Positions 53,575 to 63,500 of a DNA stretch of 64,000 nt are shown here, one piece after another. The notes beneath the pieces are model-generated. The model saw only the letters and a program-made list of their open reading frames with translations. It made no database searches and was not told where the DNA came from. The stretch is from Protopterus annectens. Its lineage: Eukaryota; Chordata; Ceratodontiformes; Protopteridae. The DNA is taken from assembly GCF_019279795.1 (NCBI RefSeq), contig NC_056738.1, positions 401,937,311 to 402,001,310 of the forward strand. Reading direction: 5' to 3'. Every line of letters starts with the position of its first letter. Within the stretch, counting starts at the first letter, position 1. The position numbers and the translations under genes were made by a program.

Positions 53575-54117
53575 GCACTCATGTCAGTGCTTATAAAGTG
53601 CAATTGTGTAGGATTCAGTAGTTGTAACTGTATTGTCCATCTGCATGGGTGTCATGAAGTTCACCACTTCAGTCTTAAGAAGCATGAAGTTGGAGAAAAG
53701 TTTTACCATGGTTTCCTTAATGGGGGGGGGTAGAGGCAGGATGTGGATATCTAGGGTAATTAGCTTATTGTCGAATCGGACCAATAAGGCGTTAACTTCA
53801 GGTGTGGAACACCGCTCACTCATATTGGTAATGACTAGATCTAGGATATTGTTGCCCCTGGTGGGGGTGTGGATAAGATGATCCAGGGCATTGGAGTTTA
53901 TGAATTCCAGAAAGCGTTGAGCGAAGGAGTTGGTACATGAGTAGTTTTCCCAGTTAATGGTGAGGTAGTTGAAATCGCCCATTGTTAGGGTGTTTGGTTG
54001 AACCCTAATATTTTCCAGTACATCAAGAAAAGAAGAGTGGGAATCCTGGGGCATGGTGGATGATCTGTAGCAAGCTACAATTTGGATTGCAGTTTTGCCC
54101 AGAGTTATTCTGTTGAC
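52394..54117 (-). mobile_element. CR1 LINE (CR1-E), truncated at both ends
   Basis: Minus-strand CR1 starting inside the APE domain (KTAIQIVACYRSSTMPQ at 54,117) and running through the RT to its break at 52,394. It is the best-preserved CR1 RT here. The 5' end abuts DIRS sequence, so it is a 5'-truncated insertion into the DIRS element. Its 3' third is missing on the far side of PLE-1. Confidence 0.85.
53584..54117 (-). pseudogene. CR1-E AP endonuclease C-terminal part
   Basis: Frame 54,054-53,584: TMGDFNYLTINWENYSCTNS then FAQRFLEFINSNALDHLI, NNILDLVITNM, and VRFDNKL where SDHK is expected. GDFN is intact, but the catalytic Asp-His block is altered. It ends after TIALYKH at a stop a few codons before the RT frame starts. 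Confidence 0.8.
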
Positions 54118-54149
54118 AGGGAATGTATGTGGCTGAGAAAGACAGGTTC

Positions 54150-54652
54150 ATCAGAGAGGTTAGATGCCAAACTTCCAGTGGTAGTCTGGACATAGGATAG
54201 GATCTTGTGCCTCTGTTTATGTATCATATCACTGTTTTATCTGTGGGTACCGGAAGAGTGCCTAGTTTCCAAAGGTGTGAAAATCTCTGTAGGGCCAGAG
54301 TGCCCTTATTTCCTCTGTGTGTTCTTTTAATACATGGGCAACCCACTTCCCCTTGGACTCTGATCTCCTGTCCAAGCCCATGCCCTGTGTGATGCATCTG
54401 CAAACAGGCCTTGGTTGTGTGGGGCTGGAATGAATGGAAGACCTTGGTTAAGCGTAACCTGGTTGGTCCACAAAAGGAGTTCCTTCTTGATGCAAGGAAG
54501 AAGGAGAATGTTGGCATCAAGAAAGTGAGTGTTGTGACTATACCAGTTTCCATTACCACTGTATTCTCCTCATGTGTAACCCAGTGAGGGGCACCATAGG
54601 AATGGTGGCAGCCACAAGTCCTAAGGCTCAGAGAACTTGTCTGACTGAGCAA
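54150..54652 (-). pseudogene. DIRS-like RNase H region
   Basis: Across frames the minus strand reads SVRQVL then ALGLVAATIPMVPLTGLHMR (RT C-terminal connection), ELLLWTNQVTLNQGLPFIPA, and DASHRAWAWTGDQSPRGSG, the RNase H 'DAS-GWG' block that follows RT in DIRS-type elements. At least two frameshifts. The catalytic Asp of this block is visible; the others cannot be assigned. Confidence 0.65.
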
Positions 54653-54699
54653 TGATCCTGCCTAAAAAAGCAGTAGAAACTTGTTGACTAGTGAGTTGA

Positions 54700-55440
54700 C
54701 GTTCTTTTGAGGAATGGAGGTATGTATGATAGACATGTCTAGATGGCATCCCAGAAGATCAACTGTTGCAGAAGGGATAAGTTGGGATATTTTGTAGATG
54801 ATGATAAACCCCAGGAGGGTCAAGATGTATTATGTAACGAAGGTGTTTAAGAAGAATGTCCATGGATACAGCTTGGAATAGAAGGTTTTCCAGGTATGGG
54901 AAAATTTGAATGTCCAGAGTGTGGCAGAAAGACACTACTGGACCAAGACACTTTATGAACACCCTTGCAGCCAAAGGACAAATCTGTAAACCGATAATAT
55001 GGCAGAGTACAAAAACAGATTTTCTGCAAGAAGGGCAAATTCAAATATGAAGATGAACATGTTTCAGATCTAAGGATATCAGGAAGGCCTGAAGGAGTAA
55101 AAAATGGTAGAAGATTGTAGGGTCAGCATTTTGAAAGAGGGCACACTCAGAAAAATGTTTAGCCTGGAGAGATCCTGGATGGGCCTCCAATCGCCCTTTC
55201 TGAGAAGGAAGAGCCTGGAATAAAATCCCCTTCCTGCATAGAATGTGGAAACTACTACTATGCCTCCTTGGGACAGTAACTCTTGCAAGATGGGTTCTAT
55301 AAGAGTGCTTCCTCACTGGAGTTGGACTGTTCTCCCAAGACAGAGCAACCCTCCTTGATAATGGTTAATACCTACTTGTCTAAGGTTGTTTCCCCATACA
55401 GGAAAGGACAGAGAAAGTCTTTTTGAAAGTGGGGTGGAAG
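54700..55440 (-). pseudogene. DIRS-like reverse transcriptase
   Basis: GFYSRLFLLRKGDWRPIQDL then SRLNIFLSVPSFKMLTLQS (55,288-55,079), then RFTDLSFG, RVFIKCLGPVV and IQIFPYLENLLFQA (54,974-54,759). YLEN stands where DIRS/gypsy RTs have YLDD, so both catalytic Asp residues of motif C are altered. The order and spacing fit a DIRS RT. Confidence 0.78.
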
Positions 55441-55475
55441 GGTGGTGACTGAAGAAGGGAAGGAGTGGTAAATAG

Positions 55476-56900
55476 TCACAAGGGCCTGCTACTAAACTGA
55501 GGTCTCCTAGAAGGGGTATACCTCTGAATTCTCTCAGGAAATCTTTTCTTGGGAGCTTTAGGAGTTCTCGGACCTCTCTCCAAGGAGGAGGTGGATTTAG
55601 CTGGATAATTTCTGTGGTACCTGGGAACAGTGGACAGTATGAATTGACAGGAGTCTTTCACAGTTTTGCCCTACTCTTGCAAGGTCTTGAAGAGACTGGG
55701 AGCCTGTAGGCCATAAAGGAGATTGTTATCCAAGGAAAAGTTTAAATTCTTAGATTTTAAATCTTCAGGGATAGGTTGGCTTCTTAACCAGACATACTGC
55801 TAATCACTGAACCAGTGGCAGCTGCCATGAAAGAGGCATCCACAGCATCATAGCTACATTTTATACTGTGCTTGGCTATTTGAAAAGGCTGGGCCACTAG
55901 AGCTATTTTGAGTCTGGAGTCTGTAATACTCATGCTTAAAGACTAACACAGAGAGCAAGTATTTGGTCATTTGAGTTTGATAGTTTATAGTCCTAAAGCT
56001 TAGGGTGGAGGAAGTCTACACTTTCTTGCCCCACCTGTCTATTGCTCAACTGGCCGTCATTGGGGAGAACATTTGTGCCAGTAACTTGGAAGGTTTTTCC
56101 GAAGTCAGAAAAACTACAGCAGGGTCTGTCTCAGGATTTTTGTAGAGGTACTTGAGTTCATCAGGAACTTTATATAACTTGTCTAGTCTTTTTGGAGCAG
56201 GAGGGCTGAAAATCTGGAGCCTTAAGCACAGGTGGGGCAGGAGGGGGGTGGGTCTGCCCATCTCCAATCATTTGTAGCATCAGTTTTGTGCCTCAGACAC
56301 CTGTCTGGACTGCCATTCAAAATGTTTCATCATACTCTAAGGTCTCCATCTCTTCCAGAGGAGGCCTCTTTGAGGGGTGGGGGCGGACTCTCTCATTTGA
56401 AGAACTCTGTTCTGAAGAGTAACGGGGATGAGTAGTCTAGGGAAAGATCTGAATCCCTATCCATTTCCACAACAGAGGAAGAGGAATCCAATGCCTGTTT
56501 ATGCGGTGTGGTTTGATAAGTTACAAAAGGAGGGGGCTTCAGAGACATGATTGCCTTGAAAAGCCCCTGAGAAAAATCAAACCATTAATTTTCAATGAAT
56601 GCTGAAGGCATTGTCAAAAGTGTTCAGTTTTTTTCTTTTTTTGGCAATGTCTGCTTAAATAAGCTTAGAAGTTTATGAACCTTGGCATATTTCCATAAGG
56701 ATACTGGGAGTCACTTCCCACACAAGGATCTAAGGGAGTCCACAAGGGACCTCCAAATACAATGATTTGTTGTTCAGACAACTCAGGAGTCATACCAGAC
56801 ACTGAAGGGGACACAGTAGTGGACTCATGAGAAGATTGGTGTACCATGAGTTTGACCACCTCAGCAGGTACATCTGATTCCAAGGCGCCAACTGGAGAAT
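55476..56900 (-). pseudogene. DIRS-like gag
   Basis: 56,883-56,665 (ESDVPAEVVKLMVHQSSHES) is the early acidic part. 56,267-56,046 contains RLDKLYKVPDELKYLYKN and DPAVVFLTSEK, a DIRS-gag signature. Around 55,790-55,870 the frame encodes the Ala/Ser-rich segment, and 55,661-55,476 gives a basic tail (RTPKAPKKRFPERIQRYTPS). Interrupted by several stops. Confidence 0.65.
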
Positions 56901-57216
56901 CCGCGCTGGGTCAAAAGTTTCTTCTTAGGTGGAAATCCTATGTCCGGGCCTTTCAACACAGTGGTTGGACCAAGCATTTTAGATGCTGGGTCTCCAGTAT
57001 TAAGTGTGGACAGCCTAGATCAGAAGGTTTTCAGAATGAACGAGAGGCAGATGGAACAAGATTTACAGTTGTATTCAGGGTCTAGATAAAACAGACACTT
57101 AAGTATGCAAGTTTTTGCATGGGATTTGTCTATCACACTGACATGTACTCCTCAGAGCTGACATCTAAAAATAAGATCTGAAGTAGTTGACTGTCAAAGG
57201 AAAAATAACTTCAAAA
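56890..57216. repeat. 327-bp direct repeat flanking PLE-3, copy A
   Basis: AACTGGAGAATCCGCGCTGG to AAATAACTTCAAAA. It is the DIRS 5' UTR and gag start in situ. Copy B at 58,890-59,327 differs by only three substitutions plus a later 111-bp insertion. Confidence 0.95.
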
Positions 57217-57354
57217 CACAGACCAACACCGAGAAGAGGCAAAAACCAATAAATATCCAGCAGATTCTGAAAGAATATGATGAATTCCACAGAACTCACA
57301 GTATCATAAAACACAGGTTTAATGTAAACGCCAGTAAAACACCTTGACATTCGT

Positions 57355-57380
57355 TTTCGTTACTCCAGTAACTTCATCAG
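57355..57380 (-). ncRNA. Hammerhead-like core of PLE-3
   Basis: On the minus strand CTGATGA (57,380-57,374), a perfect 5-bp stem GTTAC/GTAAC with a TGGA loop, then GAAA (57,358-57,355), followed by ACGAATGTC (candidate stem III and GTC cleavage triplet). It is the cleanest of the four cores. Confidence 0.65.
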
Positions 57381-57600
57381 ACAATGAATGCACTGTTTCA
57401 TCTCCTTAAATACATACATCCTTGAACTTAATTAATACACTAATTAAAATTTAAAGTAAACTTACTAAAAAATTTTTATTTTGATTAAAATTTTTTAAAA
57501 ACAATCCTTTTTCTTGGTGAATATTAGTGTGTCAAAATGCACCATACAGGGGAGTTTTAATATTATGTAAAAACTGGGATTTTCTTAATAACCCCACCTT

Positions 57601-57978
57601 TTATATTGAAACTGCTTTTAATTTTAATATTGGTTTGATAGATATATGGTCGTTGAGCCCAGGTTCCTTGTTAGCTTCCAAGTAAATTTGCCAGTGTGTT
57701 TCCTCTGTTCTAAAATAGTTTGCCATGGTCCACCCTTGGATCCAGTTGGACACTGTCCAGAACAAAGAACAGAAATTTAGCTTTAGAACATGTATATGAA
57801 TGTTTAAACAAGGCATTGGTAATGTTCCTCTTTGGATATCATAATTGTGCTCATATATTCTGCGTTTTAGGGTCCGCTCCGTTTTGCCCACATAATATGC
57901 AGGACAGGAGTTACATTTGGCCAAATAGACAACCCTTAAACTGTTACAGTTATAGAATCCTTTGGCCCTAATGGTCAA
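57601..57978 (-). pseudogene. PLE-3 GIY-YIG endonuclease domain
   Basis: FYNCNSLRVVYLAKCNSCPA then YYVGKTERTLKRRIYEHNYD gives a complete GIY-YIG signature with the internal Cys pair, followed by NIHIHVLKLNF and a C-terminal ending NKEPGLNDHISIKP. Reads through without a stop, so this domain is intact apart from possible substitutions. It is separated from the RT by a short gap with stops at ~57,980-58,095. Confidence 0.88.
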
Positions 57979-58094
57979 GTTTTTAGCTTCCAGGAATACT
58001 TCCTCTACATGTGCAATGTATGAGCACTGGGCACAAGATCCATTTGTAAGTGCCTTTTCTAGGCCTATATGAGTGGGTTTGATAGGGCGTTTTT

Positions 58095-58889
58095 CTAATA
58101 TATTTTAATACTGCTGCCCTTACGAAAAACTGCCTTCATTTCCTTGCCATGTAAATTGGCCAAGTCGGTGATTTCTGTGAAGGTTTCCCATTCTCTTTTA
58201 ATTATATCTCTTATTCTACTAGAATTGGCACTATACTGTGTAATAAAAGCTTGATTATATTCCAACTGTGGTGTCGGGGAGTAAATGTTTCCCTTCATGT
58301 TGTAATCCCAAGATGGGTCTAAACCTGCCTGTTCTTTCATTTCTAACCTGTTCATATATGTTCTGTATCATGTCATTGGGGTACCCTCTATCTAAAAATA
58401 AAACTCTGAGGTTCTCACACTCTTTCAAAACTGCTCTTCGTCAGATGTCATTCTGGAAATTCTGACATACTGGCCTTTAACAATCCCTTTCTTTTGGTAT
58501 ACTGGATGCGCACTACTGTAGTGTATATAACTATTGGAAAACGTGGGTTTCCTGTACACTGATGATTGAAACTGATGTTCGTTATTAATAGTAAGCTCAA
58601 CATCCAAATATTCCAACCTTTCCATGGTGACCTGGTATGTGAAAGTAAGAAAGTTAGTAGTGCCAGCTAAATACTCCATAAAGTCCGTAAGTAAACTGTC
58701 AGATCCTGTCCAGAAAATGCAAATGTCGTCTAGGAACCTGTAATATGCCACCCAATATTGACTGAAGGGGCTATTGAACACACATTTATTTTCCCAGATG
58801 GACAAGATAATGTCGGCGTAGGTGGGGGCACAATTAGCTCCCATCGCTACCCCTGAAATTTGTTTATAAAACTCCCCAGAAAAATAAAT
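58095..58889 (-). pseudogene. PLE-3 reverse transcriptase, C-terminal half
   Basis: Starts VIYFSGEFYKQISGVAMGA, then MGANCAPTYADIILSIW (motif B), YYRFLDDICIFWTG (motif C, both Asp intact), RLEYLDVELTI, YRKPTFSNSYIHYSSAHPVY and KGQYVRISRMTSDEEQF. After a frameshift at ~58,430 the linker continues (58,355-58,095). The 5' end is truncated at 58,889, just before motif B. Confidence 0.88.
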
Positions 58890-59327
58890 AACTGGAGAAT
58901 CCGCGCTGGGTCAAAAGTTTCTTCTTAGGTGGAAATCCTATGTCCGGGCCTTTCAACACAGTGGTTAGGCCAAGCATTTTAGATGCTGGGTCTCCAGTAT
59001 TAAGTGTGGACAGCCTAGATCAGCATTTCTCCCCGGGCCTCTGCTGAAAACAGGATCTGTGGAACCTAGTCGGACTTTCCCGGTCAACAAATGTTAAATA
59101 AAATAAATAAATAAATAAAATAAATAAAGATCAGAAGGTTTTCAGAATGAACGAGAGGCAGATGGAACAAGATTTACAGTTGTATTCAGGGTCTAGATAA
59201 AACAGACATTTAAGTATGCAAGTTTTTGCATGGGATTTGTCTATCACACTGACATGTACTCCTCAGAGCTGACATCTAAAAATAAGATCTGAAGTAGTTG
59301 ACTGTCAAAGGAAAAATAACTTCAAAA
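58890..59327. repeat. 327-bp direct repeat flanking PLE-3, copy B
   Basis: Same sequence as 56,890-57,216 with three substitutions, plus a 111-bp insertion at 59,024-59,134. Confidence 0.95.
59024..59134 (+). mobile_element. 111-bp L2-tail/SINE-like insertion with TSD
   Basis: CATTTCTCCCCGGGCCTCTG, a GAAAACAGGATCTGTGG segment, ACTTTCCCGGTCAAC and an (AAAT)n-rich tail. It is flanked by AGATCAG at 59,017-59,023 and 59,128-59,134. Because copy A of the surrounding repeat lacks it, the insertion boundaries are certain. It is similar to 17,671-17,797 and to the L2-like LINE 3' end at 36,985. Confidence 0.9.
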
Positions 59328-60119
59328 TGATCAACACACGGCAGGTTCAGGTTAAGGCACTTTAATCTTGCAGCAAGGAGACAAAAAGGTGCTAATACAG
59401 AGTTTGTCTAACTAGAATCAGGAAGTGAAGCTATTCTTATACATTACTTACAAGGTATTGCCTACTAAGCTGGCATAATAAATCACAAGTTCTTTCAATA
59501 TTATTTCACAGCAGCTGTTTGTCCATGATTTTCTGCTGGCATATCAAATTTACAAAAACAACTTCCTAAGAAAAACAACGTGGCCTTGATGACCACCAAT
59601 CAGATACAGCTTCTCACTGTGCAATGTTACCATTCAAGGTACTATGGCTAATTCGAGCACAAAGCAAGTACAGATTACAGTTCATTTCTTCAAGCAGTCT
59701 TTGATGTATCTCTTCTTTTCCGCAGCTGTGCATGTTCTCATAACACGAACAGGGCTGATTGTTCATATTCAATCACCTTATAGAAAACAGTATTGTTCTA
59801 TTCATTTATTATCCATTCATTTTCCTGACCTAGCAGATAATCACCTTCTTCTCAGTACATTTCCAAAAGGCATAAACATGAATTTTGCTGTGCTAGCAAA
59901 TACTAGGTCAGAGGGCATCTTGCAATTTCAGAAAGCATACTGCAGTTTGAAAAAGTATCTTATAATTTCATACAGAATTAAGCTGTACATAAAATAGAAT
60001 GAAATGTGTTAACCCTTTTAGCTTCTAATAAGCACTAAACATATACATTAATACATATTTTTCTAACATTGACTTAATTTGGTCTTCAACCTGTGGGTTA
60101 TGGATCCGTATTGGATCTG
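59328..60119. other. No recognised feature
   Basis: AT-rich. The ORF at 59,644-59,997 has no known motif. The edge at 59,335-59,380 has no tail or TIR that I can assign. Confidence 0.35.
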
Positions 60120-60259
60120 ACTCAGCCGCATAACTAGCATCTGATCCAAGCTCCACCCCTTACCCATAATGCCCCCCGTCTCCTTCCTCGCCCAGATTTC
60201 GTTTGCCGTTGAATAGTAATAATCGTGGTCTGAGCTCTGAGCATTTTTTTTCTGGGTAA

Positions 60260-61168
60260 GTGTGTCATTTTGGGGCCTTTTTCTCTATGTTTAATCTTTC
60301 TAACTCTCTCTCTACATTCTACCTCCCCACCCCATGTTTGGTCATTGGTAAAAAAAAAAAAAACTTCTCCATTCTGTTTCCTTTCTTGTGTGTGTGGTTT
60401 TGTGGTTGTGTGATACCCCCAGCTGATGGCTACACACTGTGCGTGATATGTCTGGGGGCTGCTCATCTGCTTACCACCTTTCCTACCTGCGTGGGGTTTA
60501 ACCCACGGGCACCCAAGGACAGGAGGGATAAGCTTATTTTGAAGGGCTTACTTCCCTCCTCAGGGATAGTAGCCCCAACCCCCCACCCCTGGCTTCTGCA
60601 TCAGCGTCTGCTTCTTCCCCTTCCCAGGCCACTGGGACTCAAAACTCCCACCAAGAAGCCCAGGGAAGGGGAGAAGCCAAAAGAAGATAGGCCTAAGAAG
60701 TGGTCACTTAACCACTTTGCTCCAGCAGGGCCTTTGCCAAAAACCAGGCCAGCGACTAGACCAGGATCTCCCCGGATCCATTCTTCCAGATTTTCCCCTG
60801 AACTGGAGGAGTCCCAGATCTGGTCTCCTGTTCAGGCTTCCCCTCATCGGCACTCTAGGCCGGTGTCGGGGGTCTCCTCCTCCCACTCCACCCGGAGCCT
60901 TAGTGAAGCAGAGATAGATAGGATGATGCAGAAGTTCATCTGCACCCAAATCCCGATGGGAGTCTTGCCCACCCCCTCTCCCTCTGGAGTAGGGAGCTCA
61001 CAATCTTTCTTTACCCTGATTACTCCTCCAATCCGACCTTCGGTTTCAGAGGCCTTGAATTCGAGGACCCTCAAGGTCAGTGCTGATGGTGCCTTGTACC
61101 TCGACATCAGCCATTGCCTTGAGCGTGTTAGATTCAACTGGGTTGGATCCAATCTCTCAGAGCCGTAG
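60260..61168 (+). pseudogene. DIRS-like gag N-terminal part
   Basis: A 302-codon frame. After a leader the coding part starts near residue 50 with DGYTLCVICLGAAHLLTTF then PTCVGFNPRAP, a CxxC...C gag start comparable to the minus-strand element (CKSCSICLSFILKTF). A long Pro/Ser/Lys-rich stretch and SLSEAEIDRMMQKFI follow. It ends at a stop at ~61,166, after which the gag continues in other frames (61,341-61,748, with an acidic DTDLEEGEASPPVI segment). Function by family: nucleic-acid-binding structural protein. Confidence 0.65.
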
Positions 61169-62570
61169 CCTCAGCGTTGGATCCAAGGGGATGCTGTCAG
61201 CTCTGAGTGTGTTGGAGCACAGTCTTCCCCCCTCAGCATCTCAGCTCCTGGAGTCTCGGGTCTGACTCCCCCAATCAGATCAGAGGGGAACAGCTCCTAC
61301 TGGCACTTCTCAGGATGTCTGTTCTCCTTTAGCCTTTGATGTGGTGGAGAAGGTTCTCTCAGTGTCATCGAGACCCTTGACCATCTCGCCCTCAGACTCT
61401 GCCCGACTCCCTCTGGTTTGGGTATGGCCCCGACCATCCTGCCATTTCAGGGACAGCCTGCCACCAGTTTGCCTCGGGAAGCTCCTGCTTGGGAGCAGCA
61501 GGGCATTGGACATTCTCGAGTCCTCCCCAGAGATTCCCACTGAGGAGATCCCTCACAAACAGATGTGCAAAAGGAGGCACTTGGATTCCCCACCTGAGTC
61601 CCTTACTGAAGACACTGATTTGGAGGAAGGGGAAGCTTCCCCCCCAGTCATCCCTGAGGATGTCTCCTTTGGAGACATCATGGAACTCCTCCACCAAAGG
61701 TGGGGTGGTCTGCCCAAAAAACAACCCCAGATGAGTCAGTGCTCCTAGAGGCATTTGGCACAGGCCCATCTACTTCCTGGGTATCCCCTCCCGCTTATCC
61801 CTTAGTGGATCTTATAACATCTCAGGCATGGAAGGAAATGGATGTGGTGGAGCCTGGACAAAGTTCCTAGCCCAGCTCCGAATAGGACGTATTGGAACAA
61901 AGGGTCCCCAGTTGATGCTATGGTGGTGGCAGCTGCAACTAAAAAAAGAGCTTGCTCAGGAGAGCTCTTCGGTCCATCCTCCTGATCGAGAGTCAAGGAC
62001 AATGGATCAATTTCCGAAGTAGGTGTACATTTCGGCCTTCTCAGTAAGAGCTCTGAATTACATGGCATGTGATTCAGCTGCAGTGAGACCTAGAAAAGGA
62101 GATCACTGAGTCAACCAGAGTCCATATAGGCTGGAGACAAGACTACGTTTACCACTCAAATGGCCACTCTGAACTCAGTCGCTAACACATCCATGCATCT
62201 CCTTTCTCATGCTACTGAAGGAGCCACTAGGGTTGCTGGTACAGGCATTGCCATCAGGTGACACGCCTGGCTCCAGTTATGTCAGTTCTCGGAAACCTTT
62301 AAGGTGTCATTCACCAATCCTCCATACAATGGTTCTTCCCTGTTTGGGAAGTTGGCATGCAATACTTTGGTCAAGTGAGGAGGACAGGAAGACACTGGCT
62401 GCCATTGGGATCCGCTTCTCTCCTCAAAGATCCTTTTCTAGGAATCAGGGAGGGGCTAAGATGTGGTTCTAGAAGTCTCAGGCATTTTCCTGGGACACTC
62501 AGGACTCACTATCCCATAGAGCCAGAGGGGGTTATGATAGATGCCACCCTAGAGGCAGAGGGGGGCTGAG
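61169..62570 (+). pseudogene. DIRS-like gag C-terminal part
   Basis: Pieces in different frames give SVANTSMHLLSHATEGATRV, then AGTGIAIRRHAWLQL and NPPYNGSSLFGKLA (62,185-62,370). The RRHAWL and ...GSSLFG pair is a marker of DIRS-type gag. Many stops between 61,750 and 62,150. Confidence 0.65.
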
Positions 62571-63055
62571 AAATTACAGGTCTTCAAGAACCATTCTTGG
62601 ACAGATCTGCTCCTCCCTGGAGACAGTCGGGGGCCAGTTATCCCTACACCCAATGGAATGGGTGTCCATAATAACAGATCATTGGGTGTTGCAGATCATA
62701 TCCAGGGGCTATTCAGTTCTATCCCTCGAATCAGCCCTTCAACCAAAACATCTCCTGGACATCTCACCCACACAAAGGGAGGAAGCAGCTCTAGAAATGG
62801 AAAAGCTGCTAATAACAAGTGTCATCCAAACTGCCCCCCCCCCGACCAGTCCAGATCAGGCATTTATTCCAGGTTCTTTTCAGTGCCAAAGTAAACAGGG
62901 GACCTAAGACCCATTTGGGATCTATCCACCTTGAACCTGTCAGTTGCCAAGGCAAAATTCCAGATGGCCACACTTCAATCCTTCCTGTCCTTTCTGCAGG
63001 CAAACAACTGGATGTGCTCAAATGACCTTCAGGACACTTACTAAAGAGAACTTGT
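62571..63055 (+). pseudogene. DIRS-like RT, N-terminal part
   Basis: ETVGGQLS, then ITDHWVLQIISRGYSVLS (62,662-62,730), EEAALEMEKLLITSVIQ, and in a second frame GIYSRFFSVPKVNRGPK. Then KFQMATLQSFLSFLQANNW and SNDLQDTY follow (~62,955-63,045). This is the start of a DIRS RT up to motif A. It has a frameshift at the C-run near 62,835 and ends before the catalytic DD. Confidence 0.72.
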
Positions 63056-63099
63056 TGCAAGACCTGTTATTTTTATGTTATTTATCACAAACACATGCT

Positions 63100-63500
63100 A
63101 TCTGGTTTACCCCTACTTTCTTTATAACGCTAAGGGTGGTCATATGGTTAAGGGTACTGCCTGGGTCTAAACCTTATACTGTTGTAGAGCTTTTCCATCT
63201 ATTTTATGGTTACAGCCTTTTACTACCTACCTACGCCATCCACGTGGTGTTTTCTATATCTACAACTGGCGTGTTTGCTATCGCAAACACGCTAACTGCC
63301 ATCTGGGTTTCTCCTGCATTCTTTATAACGCTAACGGGGACCATATGGTTAAGCATGCTGCCTGGGTCTAATCCTTATATTGCTGTAGAGCTATTCCGAC
63401 TTTTAGTAGTTATAGCCTTTTACTACCTACCTGCACCACCCACGTGGTGCTTCTACATCTACACCTGGCGTGTTTGATATTGCAAAATCGCTAACTGCCA
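63100..63500 (+). repeat. Two-unit ~200-bp tandem repeat
   Basis: Unit 1 starts ATCTGGTTTACCCCT at 63,100 and unit 2 starts ATCTGGGTTTCTCCT at 63,301. Both contain TTCTTTATAACGCTAA, a CATATGGTTAAG block, CTGCCTGGGTCTAA, CCTTTTACTACCTACCT, CACGTGGTG and CTGGCGTGTTTG, and end CGCTAACTGCC. The 177-codon frame across it is an artefact of the repeat. The related AACGCTAA-type phrase recurs to ~63,770. Confidence 0.88.

Larger units (their letters stand above)
54118..57216 (-). mobile_element. DIRS-like retroelement, gag to RNase H
   Basis: Minus-strand DIRS/Ngaro-type retroelement: gag (57,216 to ~55,480), RT (~55,440-54,700) and RNase H (~54,650-54,150). The tyrosine recombinase expected in this class is not found, because the 3' part is cut off by CR1-E. 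The gag start is duplicated beyond PLE-3 (58,890-59,327). Frames are heavily disrupted. Confidence 0.75.
57217..58889 (-). mobile_element. Penelope-like element PLE-3
   Basis: 5'-truncated minus-strand PLE: RT from motif B onward (58,880-58,095), GIY-YIG (57,978-57,601), 3' UTR and a terminal region with a hammerhead-like core. It lies exactly between the two copies of a 327-bp direct repeat. Related to, but distinct from, PLE-1 and PLE-2. Confidence 0.88.
60120..63055 (+). mobile_element. DIRS-like retroelement, gag and RT start
   Basis: Plus-strand DIRS-type sequence: 5' leader, gag (60,260-62,570 in several frames) and the first RT block (62,650-63,050). It breaks off at about 63,055 within RT motif A (DLQDTY), where an unrelated tandem repeat begins. 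Different family from the minus-strand DIRS at 54.1-57.2 kb, although both have the Cys-containing gag start. Confidence 0.75.

Noticed and set aside
62944-63477. 177-codon hydrophobic ORF resembling a membrane protein
   Set aside because: It starts in DIRS RT (wrong frame) and then runs through two copies of a 200-bp tandem repeat; the apparent membrane segments repeat with the DNA.
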